Source: Methylomonas sp. EFPC3
Lineage (GTDB): Bacteria > Pseudomonadota > Gammaproteobacteria > Methylococcales > Methylomonadaceae
Assembly: GCF_029643245.1 (NCBI RefSeq)
Contig: NZ_CP116398.1
Coordinates: 1,240,001 to 1,304,000 of the forward strand
Reading direction: 5' to 3'
DNA: 64,000 nt
Of this stretch, positions 29,644 through 39,671 are shown piece by piece; position 1 is the first letter of the stretch; every line of letters begins with the position of its first letter. A program made the translations under genes and the position numbers. The notes under the pieces were generated by a model. The model saw nothing but the letters and a program-made list of their open reading frames with translations. It was not told where the DNA came from and did not search any database.

Positions 29644-31047
29644 TCATTTTTCGATTTTGAAAGCCAAGAACACCGGACTGCCGTTACGTTGTACCAAAAG
29701 CGCAATAGATTTTTCAACCGGTAATTTGGCGACGATGCTGTTGAATTCAGCGGCATCGCGCACCACGGTGTTTTGAATCCGCAAAATCACATCGCCGGGC
29801 TGAATCCCGGCATCCAAGGCAATCCCTTTACCGACTTTCTGGACCAGGACCCCATTCTTTTCCACCTGCAACTGTTGGCGTTGTTCACCAGTCAGATCAG
29901 CCACCGCCAGCCCCAACCGGTTCACCGCAGTCTCCGGAGCCGCCGACGGTCCGGCAGCCGCCATGCTTTGCTGCGCCGGCAACAAGCCAATTTTTACCGT
30001 AATGTCTTGCTTGTCGCCCTGGCGAATGATTTTGACTTTAGCTTTTTCATCGACCGGCGTCATGCCTACCCGCGGCGGCAATTCGCCTGAGGTTTCGATG
30101 ACTTGGCCGTTAAATTCGACAATGATGTCGCCAATCTGGATGCCGGCTTTCTCGGCCGGACCGCCGGGAATCACTTTCGATACCAACGCGCCGTGCGGAC
30201 GGTCCATGCCAAACGACTCCGCCAATTGCCGAGTAACGTCTTGAATTTGCACGCCTAACCAACCGCGCGAAACCTTGCCCTTACTTTTGATTTGGTCGAC
30301 CACGTTCATCGCCACGTCTATCGGTATCGCAAACGACAATCCCATGTAACCGCCTGAGCGGCTATAGATCTGCGAGTTGATGCCGACCACCTTGCCCTGC
30401 ATGTTGAACAGCGGGCCGCCCGAGTTGCCGGGGTTGATCGCCACGTCGGTCTGAATGAAAGGCACATAGTTGCCGTCCGGCAAGCTGCGGCCCTTGGCAC
30501 TGACGATACCGGCGGTTACCGACTGGTCGAAACCGAACGGGGTGCCGATCGCCAAAACCCATTCGCCGACTTGCAATTGGTCCGGTGCGCCGATTTCCAC
30601 CACCGGCAGGTCTTTAGCGTCGACTTTCAATAAAGCCACATCGGTACTTTCGTCGGAACCGATCAATTTGGCGATCAATTCCCGGCGGTCTTTTAATTTG
30701 ACCACGATTTCCGATGCATTATTCACCACGTGATGGTTGGTCAGGATATAGCCGTCGCGGGAGATGACGAAGCCGGAACCCAGCGAATTGGTTTCCCGTG
30801 GCGTGTAGCCTCGGCCCGGCCCCTGGAAGAAATGGCGGAAGAACTCCTCCATCTCCGGCGGCATGTCTTGCGGCATTTGCTGAGGGTCGGCCCCGGCTTG
30901 CGAATCGGTCGCTTTCTGGGTGGTGCTGATATTCACCACGGCATCGCCGTTGGTCTTCACCATTTCGGTAAAGTCAGGCAGTTGGGCGTAACCGGAGTTG
31001 ATCGCCAAAAGCATTATAAGAAATCCATAAAACAGCTTATTAAGCAT
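29644..31047 (-). CDS. degP: Do-family periplasmic serine protease DegP/MucD
   Basis: A 467-residue protease/chaperone of the HtrA family. Signal peptide (cleavage near residue 21), trypsin-like domain with the triad His in LTNHHVVNN, Asp in STDVALLKVD and Ser in NPGNSGGPLF, and two PDZ domains. It degrades or folds damaged envelope proteins. It is the last member of the rpoE-rseA-rseB cluster, the mucABCD-like order of Pseudomonas, so likely under sigma-E control. Confidence 0.95.
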   Translation of the reverse strand: MLNKLFYGFLIMLLAINSGYAQLPDFTEMVKTNGDAVVNISTTQKATDSQAGADPQQMPQDMPPEMEEFFRHFFQGPGRGYTPRETNSLGSGFVISRDGYILTNHHVVNNASEIVVKLKDRRELIAKLIGSDESTDVALLKVDAKDLPVVEIGAPDQLQVGEWVLAIGTPFGFDQSVTAGIVSAKGRSLPDGNYVPFIQTDVAINPGNSGGPLFNMQGKVVGINSQIYSRSGGYMGLSFAIPIDVAMNVVDQIKSKGKVSRGWLGVQIQDVTRQLAESFGMDRPHGALVSKVIPGGPAEKAGIQIGDIIVEFNGQVIETSGELPPRVGMTPVDEKAKVKIIRQGDKQDITVKIGLLPAQQSMAAAGPSAAPETAVNRLGLAVADLTGEQRQQLQVEKNGVLVQKVGKGIALDAGIQPGDVILRIQNTVVRDAAEFNSIVAKLPVEKSIALLVQRNGSPVFLAFKIEK

Positions 31048-31085
31048 GTAATCTCCAAACGTACGAATGAAATATAAGAAGACGT

Positions 31086-32027
31086 TTATTGCCGAAACGC
31101 GATGCCGCCGGCAATCAGTTCGACTGTTTCCGCAGGGACTTCGCCGAGCACGGTAATCTGGGTATTGTCTATCACTTTGCTGAAAGAGTTGACAGTTCCC
31201 AAACTATGCAAACCGTTGATGCCATCGACTTCCTTAGCTTCCAGGTAAACCGAAACGGTGGAAAAGCCGTCGCTGACCAACAGATGGTCTACGGCTTTCT
31301 GCGACTGTTGGATCGAGTTGCGGATAAAAAAGACTGGCTCGAAACCCTGAGGCCAATTTTTCAAAACGAATGTAGCGCTGTCCAAAGGCTCGGCTTGTGC
31401 GCTGTGGATGTGTTTAGTGTGGAACTTATCGTCAACGTTATTGCCGTTGAGGGGTTCTGCTCCAGCCTGCGTGTTCAAGTCGGTGAACATGACTTGTTCC
31501 AGAGCATGCCCTTCCAAGCCATAAACTTCAATTTTCAACGGCAGAAAGGTTTGGGTGTTGATCCAAATTTTTCTCGGGTAACGCAGTTGGTCTTTCGGCT
31601 GCGCCGCAACGATTTGCGCCGGCAACATCGCGACGGATTCCTGACCAGCCAGTTCCAAGTTGTAGGACTTTTGTAACATCGCCGCACTACTCGGCATGTT
31701 AATGATAAAAGAACTGTCCAACGGATGGTGGTTAATCACCTTTTCGCTGGTTTCCTTGAACACACAAGTGACTTCGTTGGATTTGCGCGTCACCTCCCGC
31801 ATCGGCGAGTTCAAGGAAGATAAGCGTTCCTGCGAGACACCGTTATCGACGCTATGTCGATATTTCATGGTTTCGATCTGGCCGTTTTTCATGAAAATTA
31901 CGGTACCCTCGTAATTGAGGGTTTTCATCGCCAGATTCATTTTATCCAACCATTGCACCGCCGTAAGATTGTCGCCGGCAGCGGTTTCGGCGATCAAGCC
32001 GATCAAAACAACCAGTATTAATCTCAC
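31086..32027 (-). CDS. rseB: Sigma-E factor regulatory protein RseB/MucB
   Basis: A 313-residue periplasmic protein with an N-terminal signal peptide (RLILVVLIGLIAETAAG) and the two-domain MucB/RseB fold (lipoprotein-like N domain with LNYEGTVIFMKNGQIETMKYRH; C domain near the end). RseB binds RseA and senses outer membrane lipopolysaccharide or lipoprotein stress. The start is GTG 32027, preceded by AGGAATAAGGAC right after the rseA stop; the longer frame would overlap rseA by about 30 bases. Confidence 0.92.
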   Translation of the reverse strand: MRLILVVLIGLIAETAAGDNLTAVQWLDKMNLAMKTLNYEGTVIFMKNGQIETMKYRHSVDNGVSQERLSSLNSPMREVTRKSNEVTCVFKETSEKVINHHPLDSSFIINMPSSAAMLQKSYNLELAGQESVAMLPAQIVAAQPKDQLRYPRKIWINTQTFLPLKIEVYGLEGHALEQVMFTDLNTQAGAEPLNGNNVDDKFHTKHIHSAQAEPLDSATFVLKNWPQGFEPVFFIRNSIQQSQKAVDHLLVSDGFSTVSVYLEAKEVDGINGLHSLGTVNSFSKVIDNTQITVLGEVPAETVELIAGGIAFRQ

Positions 32028-32031
32028 GTCC

Positions 32032-32535
32032 TTATTCCTGCGAATATCCCACCACCCGCGCATAAGGTTGCGCCGCCTGCACCGTGTTTACGTAAAGCGT
32101 GTTGTCGTGAGCCTGCAAATAGTCCTTAAAACGGGCATGCATTTCAGTTGACTCCGAACCGCTATGCGCCACCACGCCGACGGCACTGAACGGATTAGCT
32201 TGCCTAGGCTCGACTTTACTGGCTAGCCAGACAACGGCGAGGACTGTAGATGCAGCGATCGCAAGCCCGGCTTTTTGCCACTTTATCGCCGCTTTCTGCC
32301 GCGGCATGAAATAAATCGGTTCATGACGTAATTGCTGATGGATTTTGTCGGCAAAATCGCTACTCACCAGCGAATACTCACTACTTTTCAACACTTGACT
32401 GGCAATTTGATAGCGCCTTAGCTTGTCTTTCAGCGCGTCGTCTTCGCTAACGGCTGTCAGCAACTCCAGCGATTGCGCGCCATCCAGTTCGTCGTCTATG
32501 AATTGCGATAGTTTTTCGTTAAGTTGTTCCTGCAT
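32032..32535 (-). CDS. rseA: Anti-sigma-E factor RseA/MucA
   Basis: A 167-residue single-span protein. The N-terminal cytoplasmic domain has the RseA signature (LSQFIDDELDGAQSLELLTAV) that clamps sigma-E; one membrane helix is at about residues 88-106; a short periplasmic part follows. Proteolysis of RseA by DegS and RseP frees the sigma factor. It is 10 nt after rpoE and overlaps nothing; rseB follows. Confidence 0.92.
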   Translation of the reverse strand: MQEQLNEKLSQFIDDELDGAQSLELLTAVSEDDALKDKLRRYQIASQVLKSSEYSLVSSDFADKIHQQLRHEPIYFMPRQKAAIKWQKAGLAIAASTVLAVVWLASKVEPRQANPFSAVGVVAHSGSESTEMHARFKDYLQAHDNTLYVNTVQAAQPYARVVGYSQE

Positions 32536-32545
32536 CGATACACCT

Positions 32546-33136
32546 TTAGTCGAGCAATGGGTTTAATTTTTGGTCAATGGCTTCGCGGGCTCTAAAAATC
32601 CGCGAACGCACGGTGCCGATAGGGCAATCCATAGCCTCGGCTATTTCTTCATAGCTCATCCCTTCGAATTCTCGGAGAGTAATTGCTATTCGCATTTCTT
32701 CCGGTAAATTTTCAATAGCCGCTCGTATTACAGCGACAATTTGCTCGTTCATCAGTTGATGCTCGGGCGTTTCTATATCTTTCAATTGCGGCGCGTTTTC
32801 CACCTGCTCCGCATCTTGAACGTCGATCTCATAATCGGAGTGGCGACGGGAGCGCGACAAAAGATAATTCTTAGCTGTATTTATCGCGATCCGGTAAAGC
32901 CAGGTGTAAAAGGCACTCTCTCCGCGGAAATCGCCCAGAGCCCGGTAGGCTTTGATAAAGGTGTCTTGTGCCACATCCTGCGCTTCACTGGGATCTTTAA
33001 CGTAACGATTCACCAAGTGGACGATCTTATGCTGATACTTTAAAACCAAAAGATCGAAGGCGGATTTATCACCTTGCTGCACCCTCCGCACCAAGCTTTG
33101 ATCGACATCTTCGGTGTTGCTAATTTGTTCGTTCAC
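32546..33136 (-). CDS. rpoE: RNA polymerase sigma-E factor (sigma-24)
   Basis: A 196-residue ECF sigma factor with region 2 (FDLLVLKYQHKIVHLVNRY, AQDVAQDTFIKAYRALGDF) and region 4 (PEEMRIAITLREFEGMSYEEIAEAM). It recognises GAACTT-type promoters of envelope stress genes. The start is GTG 33136. First gene of the operon with its own regulator genes; a candidate sigma-E promoter lies just upstream. Confidence 0.95.
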   Translation of the reverse strand: MNEQISNTEDVDQSLVRRVQQGDKSAFDLLVLKYQHKIVHLVNRYVKDPSEAQDVAQDTFIKAYRALGDFRGESAFYTWLYRIAINTAKNYLLSRSRRHSDYEIDVQDAEQVENAPQLKDIETPEHQLMNEQIVAVIRAAIENLPEEMRIAITLREFEGMSYEEIAEAMDCPIGTVRSRIFRAREAIDQKLNPLLD

Positions 33137-33155
33137 TGCTCTATTTTTCTGATGA

Positions 33156-33184
33156 GATAGACAGAATTAAACCTTATTAGTTCT
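33156..33184 (-). promoter_or_regulatory. Candidate sigma-E autoregulatory promoter of rpoE
   Basis: On the minus strand AGAACTA and TCTATC are separated by about 16 bases, close to the sigma-E consensus GAACTT-N16-TCTGA, about 20 bases before the rpoE start. The match is imperfect, so this is a candidate only. Confidence 0.35.
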
Positions 33185-33265
33185 GGCAATACAAAAAAAA
33201 TTGCCGGCCAGATAAAACAAGATATTATTCCCGGCCGGTTTGAACTTTTTCCTTCGCTGATCCAC

Positions 33266-34912
33266 TTGACGACCTTGACCCATAGCAATACCGTCCCAAA
33301 CGCAAACCTTCACTACGACGTCTTGATTGCCGGCAGCGGTGGCGCCGGACTGAGCTTGGCACTACATTTGGCGGATCGGTTTAGAGTCGCAGTACTGGCG
33401 AAATTTGCGCTGACCGAATGCAGCACTTACTACGCCCAAGGCGGGATCTCAGCGGTATTCGACGACCGTCACGACTCCATCGAATCGCATATCGAGGATA
33501 CGTTAATCGCCGGCGCCGGGCTGTGTGACCCAAACATAGTCCGCCTCACCGTCGCCCAGGGCCGGCAAAGTATAGAATGGCTTCGCTCTCAAGGCGTCAA
33601 CTTTACCGAAGAACACGGCGCCGACGGTGTAAAACAATTGCATCTTAACCGGGAAGGCGGACACTCCCACCGCCGTATCGTACACAGTGACGACGCTACC
33701 GGCAAAGCCGTATCGCTGTCTTTGATCGACCGCGCCAAAGCTCATCCCAACATCAATTTGCTGGAATACCACAATGTCGTGGAATTAATCACCGCGACCA
33801 AGCTGGGGGCTGAGCAACAGCGAATATGCGGCGCCTACGTTCTGGATAGCAAGACCGGAAAAATCAAGACCATTGCGGCCAAGATCGTGGTACTTGCCAC
33901 GGGCGGCGCCAACAAGGTCTATTTATATTCGACCAATCCGCACATTTCTACCGGCGATGGTATCGCGCTGGCTTGGCGGGCGGGCTGCAAAGTGGCAAAC
34001 ATGGAATTCATGCAGTTTCATCCGACCTGCCTCTATCATCCCACTGCCCGTTCTTTCTTGATCAGCGAGGCGGTACGCGGCGAAGGCGGTCATTTGATTT
34101 TACCGGACGGCGAACGCTTCATGCGCCGCTACGACGAACGTATGGAATTGGCGCCGCGCGACATCGTCGCCCGTGCCATAGACAGCGAAATCAAGAAGCA
34201 CGGTATCGAATGCGTGTATCTCGATATCAGCCACAAATCCCGAGAGTTCATTCAAAAGCACTTCCCGACCATCTACATGCAGTGTCTGGAATTGGATATC
34301 GACATCAGCCAGCAACCCATTCCAGTGGTTCCGGCCGCTCATTATACTTGCGGCGGCGTCGTTACCGACGCCAATGCCCGTACCGACATTCCGGGTTTAT
34401 ACGCCATCGGCGAAGTTGCCTGCACCGGCCTGCACGGTGCGAATCGAATGGCCAGCAACTCGTTATTGGAATGCCTGGTTTTCGCCGAACAAGCTAACCA
34501 GGATATCCGGCGGATTTTCAACCAACTGCCGGAGCCGATAGCATTGCCCGACTGGGATGAATCCAAAGTGAGCGACTCGGACGAGGAAGTAGTGATAGCC
34601 CACAACTGGGACGAATTACGCCGCTTCATGTGGGACTACGTGGGCATCGTCCGGACTAACAAGCGCCTGGAACGAGCAATGAATCGACTGGTGTTGCTGA
34701 AAGACGAAATCGCCGAATACTACGGCCAATTCCGTATTACCAGCGACCTCCTAGAGCTTCGCAACTTGGTAATTGTTGCCGAACTGATCATTCGCTGCGC
34801 ACAGCAACGCAAGGAAAGCCGCGGCCTGCATTACACCAAGGACTACCCGGCTCCGGACAACAGCCGCGTCCCGACTAACACGGTACTAACCCCCGAACAG
34901 ACCAACCAATAA
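33266..34912 (+). CDS. nadB: L-aspartate oxidase
   Basis: A 548-residue flavoenzyme that oxidises aspartate to iminoaspartate for NAD synthesis. FAD-binding [13 protein letters not shown] is N-terminal, the succinate-dehydrogenase-like catalytic part includes [27 protein letters not shown] and [18 protein letters not shown]. No ATG is near the N-terminus: starts are TTG 33266 or TTG 33275, so the exact start is not settled. nadB next to rpoE, divergent, is a common gammaproteobacterial arrangement. No quinolinate synthase gene (nadA) is in the window. Confidence 0.92.
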   Translation: MTTLTHSNTVPNANLHYDVLIAGSGGAGLSLALHLADRFRVAVLAKFALTECSTYYAQGGISAVFDDRHDSIESHIEDTLIAGAGLCDPNIVRLTVAQGRQSIEWLRSQGVNFTEEHGADGVKQLHLNREGGHSHRRIVHSDDATGKAVSLSLIDRAKAHPNINLLEYHNVVELITATKLGAEQQRICGAYVLDSKTGKIKTIAAKIVVLATGGANKVYLYSTNPHISTGDGIALAWRAGCKVANMEFMQFHPTCLYHPTARSFLISEAVRGEGGHLILPDGERFMRRYDERMELAPRDIVARAIDSEIKKHGIECVYLDISHKSREFIQKHFPTIYMQCLELDIDISQQPIPVVPAAHYTCGGVVTDANARTDIPGLYAIGEVACTGLHGANRMASNSLLECLVFAEQANQDIRRIFNQLPEPIALPDWDESKVSDSDEEVVIAHNWDELRRFMWDYVGIVRTNKRLERAMNRLVLLKDEIAEYYGQFRITSDLLELRNLVIVAELIIRCAQQRKESRGLHYTKDYPAPDNSRVPTNTVLTPEQTNQ

Positions 34913-34971
34913 TCGACCAACCCTGACAAAGCCTTACCCAAGGGCAGCACGACGACGAACGCGCATAAAAA

Positions 34972-34998
34972 AAGGGCTTGAGAAAATCTCAAGCCCTT
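34972..34998 (-). terminator. Intrinsic terminator after tRNA-Met
   Basis: A 12-bp perfect stem (AAGGGCTTGAGA with its complement, 3-base loop) lies nine bases past the tRNA 3' end. On the minus strand it is followed by a run of seven T residues, so it ends tRNA transcription; on the plus strand it could also serve nadB but has only GCTTT after it. Confidence 0.8.
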
Positions 34999-35006
34999 GC
35001 TTTAAA

Positions 35007-35083
35007 TGGTGGCGACACCGGGAATCGAACCTGGAACCTCGGGGTTATGAATCCCGCGCTCTAACCGGTTGAGCTATGTCGCC
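35007..35083 (-). tRNA. tRNA-Met (CAU), elongator type
   Basis: A full cloverleaf with encoded CCA: acceptor GGCGACA pairs with TGTCGCC, D stem GCTC/GAGC, anticodon loop TTCATAA giving CAU, T loop TTCGATT. There is an A-C mismatch in the T stem as in E. coli elongator tRNA-Met, and a further A-C at the top of the anticodon stem. The acceptor starts with a paired G-C, unlike initiator tRNA. A lysidine-modified tRNA-Ile2 cannot be fully excluded but the body is more like Met. Confidence 0.88.
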
Positions 35084-35137
35084 ACAAATCTTGTTCAACG
35101 AAACAAGCGATCATTATACTGACGCGTCAAAACCTTG

Positions 35138-36229
35138 TCAAACGTTGAACCTAAAATGCATCACATCGCCGTCCTGCACTTTGTATTCCTTACCTTCCAG
35201 ACGCCATTTGCCGGCATCTTTCGCACCTTGTTCGCCTTTGTAATTGACAAAATCTTGATACGAAATTACTTCGGCTCGGATAAAGCCTTTTTCAAAATCC
35301 GAATGAATCACGCCGGCTGCTTGCGGCGCCAGCGCATTGACCGGAATCGTCCATGCTCTGACTTCTTTGACCCCTGCCGTGAAGTAGGTTGAAAGATTTA
35401 ACAACTCATAAGCCGCTCGCACCACCCGGTTCAAGCCGGGTTCCTCCAAGCCTAAATCCGCGAGAAACTCGACCTTTTCCGCGTCGTCCAACTGTACGAT
35501 TTCGGCCTCGATCGCAGCACATACCGGCACCACTTTAGAGCCTTCGCCGTCGGCAAAGCTTTTTACCTTATCCAACAACGGATTATTTTCGAAGCCATCG
35601 TCCTGCACGTTCGCCACATATAAGGTGGGCTTGATCGTGATCAAACACAATTCCTTAATTAATTTAGCTTCGTCTTCGCTCAGCCCCAAGGTGCGGACCG
35701 GTTCACCGGCGTTCAGGTGCTCCAGGACCCGTTCCAACACCTGCTTTCTGGCCAACTCGTCTTTGTTACCTGATTTGGAAGCCTTGGCCGATTTCTGTAA
35801 GGCTTTTTCCACCGAAGCCATGTCGGCCAAGGCCAATTCGGTATTGATGACTTCAATATCGTTGACCGGGTCGACCTTACCGGCAACGTGAATCACGTTA
35901 TCGTCATGAAAACAGCGCACCACATGCACGATCGCATCGGTTTCTCTGATATTGCCGAGAAACTGGTTTCCCAAACCTTCGCCCTTCGAGGCGCCAGCCA
36001 CAAGTCCGGCGATGTCGACAAACTCGATGGTTGTAGGCAATACCCGCTCCGGGTTGACGATTTCAGCCAATTTATCCATCCTCGGATCGGGTACCGGAAC
36101 CACTCCGACATTCGGATCGATGGTGCAGAAAGGATAGTTCTCGGCAGCGATGGTCGCTTTAGTCAGCGCGTTGAACAGGGTTGATTTGCCGACGTTGGGC
36201 AAGCCGACGATTCCACAATGAAGTGCCAT
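35138..36229 (-). CDS. ychF: Ribosome-binding ATPase/GTPase YchF
   Basis: A 363-residue Obg-family P-loop protein that binds 70S ribosomes and prefers ATP. Walker A is [14 protein letters not shown], switch region [20 protein letters not shown], and the C-terminal TGS-like domain ends [10 protein letters not shown]. The NxxE in place of NKxD specificity loop fits ATP preference (the segment YVANVQDD is seen). The start [12 protein letters not shown] matches homologues. Downstream of it on the minus strand is tRNA-Met. Confidence 0.96.
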   Translation of the reverse strand: MALHCGIVGLPNVGKSTLFNALTKATIAAENYPFCTIDPNVGVVPVPDPRMDKLAEIVNPERVLPTTIEFVDIAGLVAGASKGEGLGNQFLGNIRETDAIVHVVRCFHDDNVIHVAGKVDPVNDIEVINTELALADMASVEKALQKSAKASKSGNKDELARKQVLERVLEHLNAGEPVRTLGLSEDEAKLIKELCLITIKPTLYVANVQDDGFENNPLLDKVKSFADGEGSKVVPVCAAIEAEIVQLDDAEKVEFLADLGLEEPGLNRVVRAAYELLNLSTYFTAGVKEVRAWTIPVNALAPQAAGVIHSDFEKGFIRAEVISYQDFVNYKGEQGAKDAGKWRLEGKEYKVQDGDVMHFRFNV

Positions 36230-36380
36230 AGCAATAATTTCGAAATTTGACAGGAATGTCCGGCACAACATGGCCGGGTTGGAGAGGCGGCGGATTATAC
36301 AGCCATTTTACGAATTGAGAACCGATACCCTCGCCTGGACAGCTGGCGCAGCAAAGGTATCGGATAGAAGCAAAAGCGTT

Positions 36381-37142
36381 TTAGAACAAACCTGAGATCG
36401 ATCTAACCAAACCGGAAGTTAAGCTTGGCGCCGCCGCCTCATATTCCAAATTGGCCTGATTGGCAGTGCTGACGATCCGCGTGCGGTACTTTTTACGGTC
36501 GCTGACTTCCGAAGATGTTTGCCGGCGCGAACCGCCGATGCCTTGCTTGGCGTCCTGTTGGCTGTCCTGCCTGACGACAACACCGCTTTTGGCCTTCTCC
36601 GCGATTTCGATGTCGGTGACCACCATGTAGGTTACGTCCTTGACTGCCGCATCGGCGATGGTTTCGATGGCGCCGCCAACCGCGACACCGGCCAAACCGC
36701 CAATACCGGCTCCCGACCAACCGCCGAGGCCGCCGCCGATTGCCGCACCGGCCGCTGCGCCCGCCAACGAACCGCCGTAGCCGGAATGCAACGCCGATTC
36801 CGCCGCGGTGGGACTGGCTTTATCGACACTGAGCACATTCGCTCTCAACCAATAATGCGACGCTTCCGGATCGGTGGAAATGATGTAACCTTTGGACTGC
36901 AGAGCTTGTTTCACCGGTAACATCACGTCGAAATTGGCTTTGTCCGAGGTATTGCGCACATCGAGAAAGATGGTGCGCTGTTCCGGCCCGACCGGATCGA
37001 GAAATATCGTGTCGCTCATCTTGGTTTGGACGTCCAGGTCCTTTTTGGCAATCGATGTGTGTACGGCGGCACACCCGCCCAACATTGCGGCCACAGCCGC
37101 CGCACCGGCAAGTTTCATGAATGTGTTTCGAGCAATAGCCAT
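36381..37142 (-). CDS. TraT-like complement resistance lipoprotein
   Basis: A 253-residue lipoprotein of the TraT family: lipobox MLGGC (Cys24), DLDVQTKMSDTIFLDP, and a glycine-rich hydrophobic stretch (GAAIGGGLGGWSGAGIGGLAGVAVGG) that crosses or inserts in the outer membrane. TraT is best known from F-like plasmids for surface exclusion and serum resistance; chromosomal copies are known in many Gram-negatives with unclear role. No tra genes are nearby. It lies 41 nt after the small YxYY protein gene on the same strand. Confidence 0.86.
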   Translation of the reverse strand: MAIARNTFMKLAGAAAVAAMLGGCAAVHTSIAKKDLDVQTKMSDTIFLDPVGPEQRTIFLDVRNTSDKANFDVMLPVKQALQSKGYIISTDPEASHYWLRANVLSVDKASPTAAESALHSGYGGSLAGAAAGAAIGGGLGGWSGAGIGGLAGVAVGGAIETIADAAVKDVTYMVVTDIEIAEKAKSGVVVRQDSQQDAKQGIGGSRRQTSSEVSDRKKYRTRIVSTANQANLEYEAAAPSLTSGLVRSISGLF

Positions 37143-37183
37143 CTATATCTCCAAATGAATTGATCCAAAAATAAAACTGCAAT

Positions 37184-37501
37184 TTAGTAAGGCCAATAAT
37201 AGCCGTAATAACGGTAGTAATAACTGCAATCCCGGTAATCGTTCCAAGAGTAACGCCGTAAATCGTTGCAGGTGTAACCGCGGCGCCAGTATTTACTGGG
37301 CTCGGACTTCGGTGGCGTACCTCTTTTCGTCGCTTCTTCGATATAACTATTCAGCTTGGCCTCATCCTCAACACTGAACGGTTTGGCCATAACCTGATCG
37401 TTGAGCATCTTTTGCATGTCGCTGGCCTGGTCGGCCCGCACCACCCAACTTGCCGCTATCAATCCCAGCAATAAAACGCACTGCGGTAACATTTGTTTCA
37501 T
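37184..37501 (-). CDS. Small secreted protein with Tyr-rich tail
   Basis: A 105-residue protein with an N-terminal signal peptide (core QCVLLLGLIAASWVV, cleavage near residue 23). The middle is polar and the C-terminus is Tyr-rich (YRDCSYYYRYYGYYWPY). Three cysteines. No family is recognised. A strong ribosome binding site (GGAGGAGATCG) precedes ATG 37501. It sits between the TraT gene and a diguanylate cyclase gene. Confidence 0.65.
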   Translation of the reverse strand: MKQMLPQCVLLLGLIAASWVVRADQASDMQKMLNDQVMAKPFSVEDEAKLNSYIEEATKRGTPPKSEPSKYWRRGYTCNDLRRYSWNDYRDCSYYYRYYGYYWPY

Positions 37502-37611
37502 TCGATCTCCTCCGATACCAAGAGAACACAACGCCGTTCTCCGTTTTGATGACAATCGCGCCGATTTTAGAATCGATAATGCCGCCGAACAACCGATTTG
37601 AGCCGACAACG

Positions 37612-38805
37612 TTAATCGCCGCGCACTATGTGGTCGTCGAATACTACTAATTGGTTGCGGCCATTGGCTTTGGCCTGGTAAAGCGCCGCATCGGCACAGT
37701 TAATCATCTCGTCGATGTCCGGCGCCAAGTTATCCGAATAGCTGTCGGCTGCCAAGCAAAACAGGCCGATACTCAGTGTCACGTTTACCTTCTGACCGCC
37801 CAATTTCCATTCCAATTTACTGATTTCCTGCCGAATCCGCTCGCCGAAAACCTTACCGCTCTCGCTCGCCGTATTGGTAAAAATCAATACAAATTCTTCG
37901 CCGCCGAAACGCACCAATATATCGGTACTGCGGACTTGGCGTTTTAATGCGGAAGCGACACCGACCAGTATCTGGTCACCGAATAAGTGGCCGAAGCGGT
38001 CGTTAACAACTTTGAAATGATCGATATCGAGCACCAACAAACACAAGCTGTTGCGATAACGCATATGCTGGGCGACAACAATTTCGACCTGATCGTAAAA
38101 AAATCGCCGATTATGCAGGCCAGTCAACTGATCGTGCATCGACATACTGGCGAAATGTTCTTTGAGCTGATTGGTTTCAGCGACCAGACTTTCCAATTCG
38201 GCCGTCCGCGACGCGATTCGTCGCTCCATTTGCCGCACCAAACGTTGGCTAGTAATCAATTGACCGAGGATATTTTTGTAGATTTCCAGCAAGCGGATGT
38301 GCCAATCGTTGAAGTAAAACGGCTGCGGATGCGACACGTTCAACACGCCGATCAGCTGCCGATTCAAGGTGAACACCGGTACGCTGATCAGCGAACCCGG
38401 CGGCGCAGCATCCGCCGTTCTTTCGAAACGCGGATCTTCCGGACAATTTCGGCAATACTGCAACTCACCGGTCGCGGCAGCCGCACCGATTATCCCCTCG
38501 CCAATTTTGAAGGTTAGCGGCGTGTCCGGTACCGACTCTACCTCCTGCAGTGACTCTTGAATGCTGGTTCCGGCTAAATTGGTCAGGCATCCCAAATCAT
38601 CCAGCATAAAAAACGAGCAGCGCTCCATATCTTGGTACTGAATCAAACCGGTGAGCGCTTGTTTTACCAGCAGGGCTTCGTCGTCGATCTGGCAGTCGAG
38701 TTCCGACAACTGCTTAATCGCCGACAAGGCGTTGAACAAATCCATCACCAAGTCATGAATGCCGCCGGCTTGACTAGGATTTGAGCCTTCGGATTGCGAA
38801 TTCAT
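37612..38805 (-). CDS. GAF-GGDEF diguanylate cyclase
   Basis: A 397-residue soluble protein: N-terminal GAF-like sensor (residues about 40-190, ERCSFFMLDDLG and the GEGIIGAAAATGE loop), a short coiled linker and a GGDEF domain with the intact catalytic site FGGEEFVLIF. RSTD lies just before as a product-inhibition I-site. It should make c-di-GMP. The start ATG overlaps the HDOD stop by four bases; it is the third gene of a YgfX-HDOD-GGDEF run. Confidence 0.93.
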   Translation of the reverse strand: MNSQSEGSNPSQAGGIHDLVMDLFNALSAIKQLSELDCQIDDEALLVKQALTGLIQYQDMERCSFFMLDDLGCLTNLAGTSIQESLQEVESVPDTPLTFKIGEGIIGAAAATGELQYCRNCPEDPRFERTADAAPPGSLISVPVFTLNRQLIGVLNVSHPQPFYFNDWHIRLLEIYKNILGQLITSQRLVRQMERRIASRTAELESLVAETNQLKEHFASMSMHDQLTGLHNRRFFYDQVEIVVAQHMRYRNSLCLLVLDIDHFKVVNDRFGHLFGDQILVGVASALKRQVRSTDILVRFGGEEFVLIFTNTASESGKVFGERIRQEISKLEWKLGGQKVNVTLSIGLFCLAADSYSDNLAPDIDEMINCADAALYQAKANGRNQLVVFDDHIVRGD

Positions 38806-39671
38806 CGCGCCCCCATCACGCCGGCCAAGCTCTCTAAAGCCTGCTTGTTTTGAGCTAGCCAATCCACCAGGTTTTCGATAGCTGGTTCCGATAATTCGAT
38901 TTCGCGACAAGCCGCATCCACCACGCCGCTATTTACCGCCGTTCCGCTATAAATGCGGGCGCTTAACTGGCGGGACAAACCGAGCAATACCAGCAAAGGC
39001 CGTTCCGGGCCGCTAAAATTCGGTTGCCGGAAGTTCGCTAGTACGGTCTGATACACCACCGGCAATTGCCATCTATTCAATAACACGTAGCCGAATTGGT
39101 AATGGCTAAGCCCAAATTCCCGGGCGATTTCGTCACCGACCGCTTCCCCGGACGTTTTGCATTTTTCCAGGATCGCGTTCAGCTGCTCCGGCAGCAAAAA
39201 TCCGAGCGCCAGCAAACCGATATTCAACAATAAACCGCTGGTATAAACCGTCGATACCGAGAAACCATGCAAATGGCGGCTGTCCGTCGCCAATTTTTGC
39301 GCCGCAATCGCAATCAATAGCGACTCGCTCCAGAAGCGCTCGCTATCGAAATGTTGGCACTTAGTGGTATCGAATTGGGCGTTGAACACAATCCCTAACG
39401 CCAACGACTTGACCAAGTCCATACCCAAAACCTGGAAAATCGCGGTACGCAAATCACTGACGACACCGCCACGGGAAAAATAGGCAGAATTGGCCAATCC
39501 CAACAGTCTGGCTACCAGCGCTGGTGACAACGCCAACACCGAGCTCAGCCTATCTATCGAAATATCCGGCGTATTCACGGCAGCAAGTATTCTGACACTG
39601 GCCTCAGGTAAGGCCGGCAGGTTTTTCAATGCACCTATTTCTAACGCGATGGTTCGAGAATTAGCGTTCAT
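38802..39671 (-). CDS. HDOD domain protein
   Basis: A 289-residue HDOD protein: LKNLPALPEASVRILAAVNTP at the N-terminus, the LVARLLGLANSAYFSRGG helix and the SDLRTAIFQVLGMDLVKSLALG helix. It probably acts as a signalling adaptor. It overlaps both neighbours: ATGA with YgfX upstream and ATGA with the diguanylate cyclase downstream, which points to a c-di-GMP signalling unit. Confidence 0.87.
   Translation of the reverse strand: MNANSRTIALEIGALKNLPALPEASVRILAAVNTPDISIDRLSSVLALSPALVARLLGLANSAYFSRGGVVSDLRTAIFQVLGMDLVKSLALGIVFNAQFDTTKCQHFDSERFWSESLLIAIAAQKLATDSRHLHGFSVSTVYTSGLLLNIGLLALGFLLPEQLNAILEKCKTSGEAVGDEIAREFGLSHYQFGYVLLNRWQLPVVYQTVLANFRQPNFSGPERPLLVLLGLSRQLSARIYSGTAVNSGVVDAACREIELSEPAIENLVDWLAQNKQALESLAGVMGAR

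Noticed and set aside
35007-35083. A-C mismatches in the tRNA stems as a sign of a pseudo-tRNA
   Set aside because: The T-stem mismatch also occurs in E. coli elongator tRNA-Met, CCA is encoded and a terminator follows.
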